Shown one piece after another: positions 6,101 to 12,493 of a stretch of DNA of 12,493 nt. The position numbers and the translations under genes were made by a program. Under the pieces are notes generated by a model. The model worked only from the letters and a program-made list of their open reading frames with translations, was not told the DNA's origin and searched no databases. Source of the stretch: an uncultured Blautia sp. (lineage in GTDB: Bacteria; Bacillota; Clostridia; Lachnospirales; Lachnospiraceae); contig CAKRTP010000054.1 in assembly GCA_934402155.1 (NCBI GenBank), positions 1 to 12,493 of the forward strand, read 5' to 3'. Positions within the stretch are counted from its first letter, which is position 1; every line of letters begins with the position of its first letter.

Positions 6101-6772
6101 ATGGAAGAATTGGAACAGATCATAGGATATACCTTTCAGAATAAGAAACTTTTGAAACAGGCACTGACTCACAGTTCTTATGCAAATGAGAAGAAACTGG
6201 GCAAACTTGGCTGCAACGAACGTCTGGAATTTCTGGGCGATGCAGTGCTGGAGCTTGTCAGCAGCGATTTCCTGTATGCACGCTTTCCGCAGATTCCGGA
6301 GGGAGAACTGACCAAAAAGAGAGCCAGTCTTGTCTGTGAGCCAAGTCTTGCCTACTGTGCGAGACAGTTTGGACTTCCGAAGTTCCTTCTTCTTGGAAGA
6401 GGAGAAAACATGACAGGAGGAAGAAACAGGGATTCAATCGTATCAGATGCGACAGAAGCCCTGATCGGAGCAGTTTATCTGGACGGGGGATTTGAACCTG
6501 CCAGAAAATTTGTCCTGCACTTTATCCTGAATGATATTGAGCGTAAGCAGCTTTTTTATGACAGCAAGACGATTTTTCAGGAAATTGTTCAGGAAAAAGG
6601 TATTCAGCCGGTAGAATATATTCTTACAGAGGAAAAAGGTCCGGATCACGACAAACAGTTTACTGTAGAAGTAAGGGTAAACGGAGAAGTATTCGGATGC
6701 GGCACCGGTCACACCAAGAAAGCTGCAGAGCAGGCGGCTGCCTACCAGGCGATCCAGGAGAAAAAGATTTAA
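6101..6772 (+). CDS. rnc: Ribonuclease III
   Basis: This 223-residue double-strand-specific endoribonuclease cuts rRNA precursors and other duplex RNA using Mg2+, acting as a cytoplasmic homodimer. The catalytic domain (about residues 1-145) contains the signature NERLEFLGDAVLE (N39-E51), with E43 and D47, and DATEAL with D116 and E119; together these supply the metal-binding acidic residues. A double-stranded RNA-binding domain follows (about 152-222), ending in the typical GHTKKAAEQAAAYQAI. Length and active-site residues are standard, so it should be functional. It starts 2 nt after plsX using AGGA (6091-6094) six bases upstream. It ends 13 nt before smc, so the genes almost certainly share a transcript. 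Confidence 0.97.
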   Translation: MEELEQIIGYTFQNKKLLKQALTHSSYANEKKLGKLGCNERLEFLGDAVLELVSSDFLYARFPQIPEGELTKKRASLVCEPSLAYCARQFGLPKFLLLGRGENMTGGRNRDSIVSDATEALIGAVYLDGGFEPARKFVLHFILNDIERKQLFYDSKTIFQEIVQEKGIQPVEYILTEEKGPDHDKQFTVEVRVNGEVFGCGTGHTKKAAEQAAAYQAIQEKKI

Positions 6773-6785
6773 TTGCAGGTGAATT

Positions 6786-9700
6786 ATGTATTTAAAAAAT
6801 ATTGAGGTATATGGCTTCAAATCTTTTGCTCAGAAGATCAATTTCGAATTCCACAACGGGATCACCGGCATTGTAGGGCCGAACGGAAGTGGCAAGAGCA
6901 ACGTCGGTGATGCAGTCCGCTGGGTTCTTGGTGAACAGAGTGCAAAGCAGCTTCGAGGCGGCAATATGCAGGATGTCATTTTTTCCGGTACGGAAATGAG
7001 AAAGCCGCTGAGTTTTGCATCAGTGGCGATCACACTGGACAACAGCGACCATAAGCTGCCGGTGGATTTTAAGGAAGTAACTGTTGCGAGACGGCTGTAT
7101 CGTTCCGGTGAGAGTGAATATCTGATCAACGGAAGCAGCTGCCGTCTCAAAGATATCCAGGAAATGTTTTATGACACCGGTATCGGTAAAGAAGGCTATT
7201 CCATTATCGGACAGGGACAGATTGACAAGATCTTAAGCGGCAAGCCTGAAGACCGCAGGGAGCTTTTTGATGAAGCTGCCGGAATCGTAAAATTCAAACG
7301 AAGAAAAAACACCACGATCAGGAAACTGGAGGAAGAACGACAGAATCTTGTACGTGTGACAGATATTTTAAGCGAGCTGACCAAGCAGCTTGGTCCACTG
7401 GAAAAGCAGTCCGAGACAGCGAGGATCTATCTTGCCAAAAGAGAAGAACTCAAAACCCTTGACGTCAATCTTTTCCTTCTGGAATACGAGCAGAGCGGTC
7501 GTAATCTGGAGGAGCTGGAACGTAAGCTTGAGAATGCACAGAAAGAATTTGAGGATGCCAGGAAAGCTTATGACCGGACAAAAGTAGAATATGAACGCCT
7601 GGAGCAGGAACTGGAGAAGCTGAATGGCAGGCTGGATTCATTGAGAGAAGAACAGCAGCAGAATGCACTCAGAAAGCAGCAGTTCGAGGGGCAGATGAAG
7701 GTTCTTGAAGAACAGATCCTGGCAGGCAGACAGAGCAGTGAACATTTTAAGTCACGTCTGGCAGTACTCAGGGAAGAACTGGCCCATCGAAGAGAAGAAC
7801 AGGAAAAACTGACAGAAGAGAAGCTGACACTTCATGAGAGACTGCGGGATATCCGAAAGACCCTCAAAGAGGAAGAAAAACAGCTTGAAAACATTATTTT
7901 TAATCTGCAGGAATGTACCAGTGCAGTAGAGGATGGCAAGAATGAGATCATCGAGATACTCAACAGCCGTGCCACAACCAAAGGTAAGGCACAGCGCTTT
8001 GATGCCATGATAGAGCAGCTGGATATCCGTAAGGCAGAAGTAAGCCAGAAGATCCTTCGTCTCAAGAGTGAAGAAGAAGTCCTGGGCAATGACAGGAGCA
8101 GATTCCAGAAAAGCTATGATGACATCTCAGAAGCTATCCGGGAAACAAATGAAAAATGTACTCAGCTGAATGAAGAAATACAGAAGCTTCAGACAAAGCT
8201 TAAGGATCGCAGCAGTGAACTGGAGGCAGGTCAGACTGCCTATCACAGAGAGGCATCAAGGCTGGAATCCCTGCGAAATATTACGGAGCGTTACGATGGT
8301 TACGGCAACAGCATCAGGAAGGTCATGGAACAGAAGACAAAGGAAGCTGGCATCCGTGGTGTTGTTGCGGACATCATCCATGTGCAGAAAGATTATGAGG
8401 TTGCAATTGAGACAGCACTGGGCGGCAGTATCCAGAATATTGTCACTGACAATGAGCAGACTGCGAAGCGGATGATCACATTTTTGAAGCAGAACCGCTA
8501 TGGACGTGCAACCTTCCTTCCGCTTTCAAACATCAGTGGAAGAGGCGGCCTTGCACAGAGAGATGCACTGAGAGAGCCGGGAGTCATTGGAACCGCGGAT
8601 ACACTGGTAAAGGCTGACGTAGAGTACAGTGAACTGGTGCAGTATCTGCTTGGACGAGTTCTGGTCGTGGATAATATTGATCATGCGATCGCAATCGGAA
8701 AGAAATACAGGCACAGCCTCCGTATGGTAACGATCGAGGGTGAATCTTTAAGTCCGGGAGGTTCCATGACTGGTGGTGCTTTCCGCAATAACAGCAATCT
8801 TCTCGGCCGCCGCCGTGAGATTGAGGAACTGGAAAAAAATGTCGTACTTCGAAAGAAAGAACTGGAAGCTATACAGCAATCCATTCTTGCAGACCGTGAG
8901 CAGAGGAACAGATTCCGTGATACGGTCGGAGAACTTCAGCAGAGGCTGCGTCAGCAGTATATTGAACAGAATACTGCAAAGATGAATCTGGAACAGCTTC
9001 AGAAGAAAGAAGAAGAGATTCAGAGAAACTACCGTCAGATCGACAGAGATCAGGATGAACTGAGACGGCAGGCATATGAGATCAGGGAAGATCACAGGAA
9101 TATAGCAAAAGAACTTGAAGAGTCCAGGAAGGATGAGAAGGAACTGGAGACTTTCATAGAGACCAGACAGAAAGAACTGGATGAATGGAAATCAGAAGAG
9201 ACTGCCAAGCAGAAAAAACTGGAGCAGATCCGTCTGGATTCCCAGGCACTTGAACAGCAGGAACATTTCCTTCAGGAGAATTTAAATCGTCTCAGGACAG
9301 AAACAGAAGCTTTCGAAAAAGAATCTGAAGAACTTCTCGCAGATATTGAAAAGAGCGGGGAAGAGATCGTTAAGAAAGAGGACGGTATTCAGGATCTGAA
9401 AAAAGCAATTGAAGACAGCGCAAAGAAAGACACACAGCTTCATGCCCAGAGAGAAAAATGCGAGGCAGAAATAGAAGAGAGTACAGGAAGCCATAAGACA
9501 TTTTTTGAAAAAAGAGATCATCTTTCCGAAAAAACATCGCTCCTGGACAAAGAATGCTTCCGTCTTCGCAGTCAGGCAGAAAAAGTTGAGGAGCAGAGAG
9601 AAAGCCGCATTTCCTATATGTGGGAAGAATATGAGATCACTCCGAACAATGCACTTTCCTACAAAAAAGAAGAACTCGATGACTTCCAGGAGATTCGAAA

Positions 9701-10346
9701 AGATGTCGCACGGATCAAAGATGAGATTCGCAGACTGGGTTCCGTCAATGTCAATGCAATCGAGGATTACAAAGAGCTTCTGGAGCGCCATACTTTCCTG
9801 ACGACACAGTATACGGATCTTGTCAAAGCAGAAGAAACTCTGGAAAATATCATTCAGGAACTGGATGAGGGAATGAGGAAGCAGTTTACCGAGAAATTCC
9901 GGGATATCCAGAGAGAATTTGACAAGGCATTCAGAGAACTGTTCGGCGGAGGTAAGGGAACACTGGAACTTGCAGAAGGAGAAGATATTCTGGAAGCGGG
10001 GATTAGAATCATTTCGCAGCCGCCCGGCAAGAAACTTCAGAATATGATGCAACTTTCCGGCGGCGAAAAGGCACTGACAGCGATCGCACTTCTGTTTGCG
10101 ATCCAGAATCTGAAACCATCACCGTTCTGTCTTCTTGATGAGATCGAAGCCGCACTGGATGATTCAAATGTCGGTCGTTTTGCATCGTATCTTCAGAAGT
10201 TGACGAAAAATACACAATTTATTATAATAACACATAGACGCGGTACCATGAATGCCGCAGACAGGTTATATGGCATCACCATGCAGGAGAAAGGTGTTTC
10301 CACACTGGTTTCTGTTGATCTGGTGGAGAGCCAGTTAACCAAATAA
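6786..10346 (+). CDS. smc: Chromosome segregation/condensation ATPase SMC
   Basis: This 1186-residue protein has the full bacterial SMC layout and forms the condensin core with ScpA and ScpB, which are not in the window. The N-terminal head has Walker A GPNGSGKS (G31-S38) and the FKSF motif at 11-14. A first long coiled coil (about 170-510) leads to the hinge (about 520-640, starting GVVADIIHV and including [10 protein letters not shown]). A returning coiled coil (about 675-1030) joins the C-terminal head, which carries the ABC signature [17 protein letters not shown] (from L1090) and Walker [13 protein letters not shown] with D1118 and E1119. All catalytic motifs are intact and there is no frameshift across 3.5 kb. 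Its AGGTG (6777-6781) is 4 nt before the ATG, closer than usual. It is followed by ftsY in the order common to Firmicutes. Confidence 0.98.
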   Translation: MYLKNIEVYGFKSFAQKINFEFHNGITGIVGPNGSGKSNVGDAVRWVLGEQSAKQLRGGNMQDVIFSGTEMRKPLSFASVAITLDNSDHKLPVDFKEVTVARRLYRSGESEYLINGSSCRLKDIQEMFYDTGIGKEGYSIIGQGQIDKILSGKPEDRRELFDEAAGIVKFKRRKNTTIRKLEEERQNLVRVTDILSELTKQLGPLEKQSETARIYLAKREELKTLDVNLFLLEYEQSGRNLEELERKLENAQKEFEDARKAYDRTKVEYERLEQELEKLNGRLDSLREEQQQNALRKQQFEGQMKVLEEQILAGRQSSEHFKSRLAVLREELAHRREEQEKLTEEKLTLHERLRDIRKTLKEEEKQLENIIFNLQECTSAVEDGKNEIIEILNSRATTKGKAQRFDAMIEQLDIRKAEVSQKILRLKSEEEVLGNDRSRFQKSYDDISEAIRETNEKCTQLNEEIQKLQTKLKDRSSELEAGQTAYHREASRLESLRNITERYDGYGNSIRKVMEQKTKEAGIRGVVADIIHVQKDYEVAIETALGGSIQNIVTDNEQTAKRMITFLKQNRYGRATFLPLSNISGRGGLAQRDALREPGVIGTADTLVKADVEYSELVQYLLGRVLVVDNIDHAIAIGKKYRHSLRMVTIEGESLSPGGSMTGGAFRNNSNLLGRRREIEELEKNVVLRKKELEAIQQSILADREQRNRFRDTVGELQQRLRQQYIEQNTAKMNLEQLQKKEEEIQRNYRQIDRDQDELRRQAYEIREDHRNIAKELEESRKDEKELETFIETRQKELDEWKSEETAKQKKLEQIRLDSQALEQQEHFLQENLNRLRTETEAFEKESEELLADIEKSGEEIVKKEDGIQDLKKAIEDSAKKDTQLHAQREKCEAEIEESTGSHKTFFEKRDHLSEKTSLLDKECFRLRSQAEKVEEQRESRISYMWEEYEITPNNALSYKKEELDDFQEIRKDVARIKDEIRRLGSVNVNAIEDYKELLERHTFLTTQYTDLVKAEETLENIIQELDEGMRKQFTEKFRDIQREFDKAFRELFGGGKGTLELAEGEDILEAGIRIISQPPGKKLQNMMQLSGGEKALTAIALLFAIQNLKPSPFCLLDEIEAALDDSNVGRFASYLQKLTKNTQFIIITHRRGTMNAADRLYGITMQEKGVSTLVSVDLVESQLTK

Positions 10347-10348
10347 CG

Positions 10349-10354
10349 AGGAGG
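10349..10354 (+). promoter_or_regulatory. ftsY: Ribosome binding site that fixes the ftsY start
   Basis: AGGAGG (10349-10354) lies 7 nt from the ATG at 10362 but only 1 nt from the in-frame ATG at 10356. The spacing selects 10362 as the start and removes two residues (MR) from the longest reading. Confidence 0.85.
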
Positions 10355-10361
10355 AATGAGA

Positions 10362-11315
10362 ATGGCAGAAGAAAAAAAGGGATTTTTTAAACGTCTGGTC
10401 AGCGGTCTTACCAAAACAAGAGATAATATCGTTGCCGGATTTGATTCCATTTTCAGTGGTTATTCCAGCATTGATGATGATTTCTATGAAGAACTGGAAG
10501 AAATCCTCATTATGGGAGATATTGGAATCAATGCAACATCAGCAATCATAGAGAATCTCAAGAAGCAGGTCGCTGAAAAACATATCAAGAACCCTGCCGA
10601 GTGCAAACAGCTTCTGATCGAGGAAATCAAAGATCAGATGCGTGTAGACAGTACAGAGTATGCGTTTGAAAATCAGAAATCAGTGATTCTTGTGATCGGT
10701 GTCAATGGAGTAGGAAAGACTACTTCTGTTGGTAAACTTGCCGGAAAACTCAAAGATCAGGGCAAAAAAGTCATTCTTGCAGCGGCAGATACATTCCGTG
10801 CAGCAGCAGGAGAGCAGCTTGCACAGTGGGCAAACCGTGCAGGCGTGGATCTTATCGGCGGACAGTCCGGTGCTGATCCGGCATCTGTCGTATATGATGC
10901 GGTAGCGGCAGCCAAAGCAAGAAATGCAGATGTGCTGCTCTGTGATACAGCGGGACGACTTCACAATAAGAAGAATCTTATGGAAGAACTTCGCAAGATA
11001 TACAGGATCCTTGAGAGAGAATATCCGGAAGCATATCTGGAAACACTGGTCGTTCTTGATGGAACAACCGGACAGAATGCACTGGCACAGGCAAAGCAGT
11101 TTGCAGAGGTTGCCAATGTAAACGGAATCATTCTCACCAAACTGGATGGTACTGCAAAGGGTGGTATTGCAGTGGCAATCCAGTCAGAACTTGATATTCC
11201 GGTCAAATATATAGGTGTTGGTGAGCAGATCGATGATCTGCAGAAATTTGATGCGGATGCGTTTGTCAATGCATTGTTTGATGTAGATGAGAAGGATCTG
11301 AACACAGAAGAATAA
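10362..11315 (+). CDS. ftsY: Signal recognition particle receptor FtsY
   Basis: FtsY is the SRP-receptor GTPase that docks ribosome-Ffh complexes at the membrane for co-translational insertion. The 317-residue product is essentially an NG domain: a short lysine-rich start ([16 protein letters not shown]), a helical N domain to about residue 95, then the GTPase. Motifs are G1 GVNGVGKTT (113-121), [11 protein letters not shown] (from D143), DTAGR (195-199) and the guanine-specificity [10 protein letters not shown] (from T259). The long acidic A domain of enterobacterial FtsY is absent, as is usual in Firmicutes. The start at 10362 is preferred over 10356 because of ribosome binding site spacing. 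It begins 15 nt after smc and belongs to the same operon. The ylxM and ffh genes that follow it in many Firmicutes are not here; ilvA follows instead. Confidence 0.97.
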   Translation: MAEEKKGFFKRLVSGLTKTRDNIVAGFDSIFSGYSSIDDDFYEELEEILIMGDIGINATSAIIENLKKQVAEKHIKNPAECKQLLIEEIKDQMRVDSTEYAFENQKSVILVIGVNGVGKTTSVGKLAGKLKDQGKKVILAAADTFRAAAGEQLAQWANRAGVDLIGGQSGADPASVVYDAVAAAKARNADVLLCDTAGRLHNKKNLMEELRKIYRILEREYPEAYLETLVVLDGTTGQNALAQAKQFAEVANVNGIILTKLDGTAKGGIAVAIQSELDIPVKYIGVGEQIDDLQKFDADAFVNALFDVDEKDLNTEE

Positions 11316-11348
11316 CTGTTCACAGCAACAGAACGAGGAGGAGCAAAA

Positions 11349-12493
11349 ATGCTTACATTAGAGAGCTTTGAAGAGGCAGCAGAGATAGTAAAACAGGTAA
11401 CACAGGAAACAAAGCTTATTAAGAGCGCATATTTTTCAGAACTGACAGGAAACAAGGTTTTCCTCAAACCGGAAAACATGCAGCGCACCGGTGCATACAA
11501 AGTTCGTGGTGCATACTACAAGATCAGTACACTTTCTGATGAAGAAAGAGCAAAGGGTCTGATCGCCGCATCAGCAGGAAACCATGCACAGGGTGTTGCC
11601 TATGCGGCACATAAATTCGGTGCAAAGGCCGTCATTGTTATGCCGACTACCACACCACTTATCAAGGTAGAGCGTACCAAGAGCTATGGCGCAGAAGTCA
11701 TCCTCAAAGGAGATGTTTATGATGAAGCCTGTGCCTATGCTCTGGAACTTGCGGAAAAAGAAGGATATACTTTTATCCATCCGTTCGATGATCCGGCTGT
11801 TGCAACAGGACAGGGAACTATTGCGATGGAAATCGTACAGGAGCTTCCGCTTGTGGATTATATCCTGGTTCCGATCGGAGGAGGCGGACTGGCAACAGGT
11901 GTGTCCACACTTGCCAAACTTCTGAATCCACATATCAAAGTCATTGGTGTGGAACCTTCCGGTGCTGCCTGTATGAAAGCATCCATGGAGAAAGGCGAGG
12001 TTGTCACTCTTCCGCATGTAAATACGATTGCAGATGGTACCGCAGTACAGACTCCAGGTGAGCATATTTTTCCGTATATCCAGGAAAATCTGGACGATAT
12101 CATCACCATTGACGATGATGAACTGATCGTTGCTTTTCTTGACATGGTAGAAAATCACAAGATGATCGTTGAGAATTCAGGACTTCTGACAGTTGCAGCA
12201 CTTCGTCATCTGAATTTTACAGGCAAGAAAGTTGTATCCATCTTAAGTGGTGGAAATATGGACGTTATTACAATGTCATCCGTTGTTCAGCATGGACTGA
12301 TCCAGAGAGACAGAATCTTTACTGTTTCTGTACTGATTCCGGATAAGCCGGGTGAGCTGGTGCGTGTTGCTTCTATCATTGCTGAAAATCAGGGTAATGT
12401 CATCAAACTGGAACATAATCAGTTTATCAGTACTAACCGTAATGAGGCTGTTGAACTTAAGGTAACCCTGGAAGCGTATGGAACAGAGCACAA
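11349..12493 (+). CDS. ilvA: Threonine ammonia-lyase with ACT-type domain (3' end outside window)
   Basis: The frame is open from ATG 11349 to the window edge: 381 complete codons of a protein usually about 400-410 residues long, so only the last ~25 are missing. The enzyme uses PLP to deaminate L-threonine to 2-oxobutanoate and ammonia, feeding isoleucine synthesis or threonine catabolism. Seen are ENMQRTGAYKVRGA with the PLP lysine K51, the SAGNHAQG substrate loop (75-82), the phosphate-binding GGGGL (177-181), and LSGGNMD near the end of the catalytic domain. A single ACT-like regulatory domain begins at about residue 322 (RIFTVSVLIPDKPGEL). This is the medium one-ACT form, not the short TdcB or the longer IlvA with a two-repeat regulatory domain. 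AGGAGG (11336-11341) is 7 nt upstream. The 33-nt gap from ftsY shows no terminator, so co-transcription is likely. Confidence 0.95.
   Translation, partial: MLTLESFEEAAEIVKQVTQETKLIKSAYFSELTGNKVFLKPENMQRTGAYKVRGAYYKISTLSDEERAKGLIAASAGNHAQGVAYAAHKFGAKAVIVMPTTTPLIKVERTKSYGAEVILKGDVYDEACAYALELAEKEGYTFIHPFDDPAVATGQGTIAMEIVQELPLVDYILVPIGGGGLATGVSTLAKLLNPHIKVIGVEPSGAACMKASMEKGEVVTLPHVNTIADGTAVQTPGEHIFPYIQENLDDIITIDDDELIVAFLDMVENHKMIVENSGLLTVAALRHLNFTGKKVVSILSGGNMDVITMSSVVQHGLIQRDRIFTVSVLIPDKPGELVRVASIIAENQGNVIKLEHNQFISTNRNEAVELKVTLEAYGTEH

Noticed and set aside
9282..10052. A 256-codon open frame on the - strand opposite smc (also 5355-6050 opposite plsX)
   Set aside because: Shadow of the real coding strand. 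The products are low-complexity (F/L/C-rich) sequences with no recognisable domain.
1..12493. Defence system, mobile element, biosynthetic cluster or other undescribed multi-gene system
   Set aside because: Every sizeable + strand gene belongs to a well-known housekeeping or transporter family, and no transposase, integrase, repeat array or flanking direct repeat was seen.

Overview
The window looks like chromosomal DNA from a low-to-mid GC Clostridia bacterium, most likely Lachnospiraceae (Blautia/Dorea/Coprococcus-like). This rests on gene order (ackA, DUF177, rpmF, then plsX-rnc-smc-ftsY), strong AGGAGG-type ribosome binding sites, sigma-A type promoters, a zinc-ribbon L32 and the protein sequences themselves. 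The genus is a guess. All recognised genes are on the + strand. I see no tRNA, rRNA, CRISPR array, transposase, integrase or attachment site.

Layout. (1) 1-495 is the 3' part of acetate kinase (ackA). (2) 496-701 is a noncoding stretch dense in complementary segments, ending in a hairpin plus T-tract. It could be a discrete small RNA or a structured ackA 3' UTR of a class I do not recognise. (3) A perfect-consensus promoter (702-730) drives a DUF177/YceD protein and ribosomal protein L32 (rpmF), closed by a strong intrinsic terminator (1483-1514). (4) A separately promoted pair encodes a MATE-type transporter and a Uup-like ABC-F ATPase (1672-4866). (5) A 173-bp leader containing a 10-bp perfect inverted repeat precedes a tightly packed housekeeping run: plsX, rnc, smc, ftsY. 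(6) ilvA (threonine ammonia-lyase with an ACT domain) follows ftsY by 33 nt and runs off the right edge.

How the genes relate. DUF177 and L32 belong to 50S ribosome/23S rRNA biogenesis. PlsX starts phospholipid synthesis by making acyl-phosphate. RNase III processes rRNA and other double-stranded RNA. SMC compacts and segregates the chromosome. FtsY is the SRP receptor for co-translational membrane targeting. The rpmF-plsX-rnc-smc-ftsY order is a classic growth-linked cluster in Firmicutes. Here it is split by the MATE/ABC-F pair and lacks the acpP gene often found between plsX and rnc. AckA and IlvA are metabolic flanks.

The protein-coding content is ordinary. The parts most deserving a second look are the structured RNA candidate after ackA, the hairpin leader before plsX, the interruption of the conserved cluster, and an atypical second Walker B/D-loop in the ABC-F protein. 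I found no evidence for a new defence, mobile or biosynthetic system.
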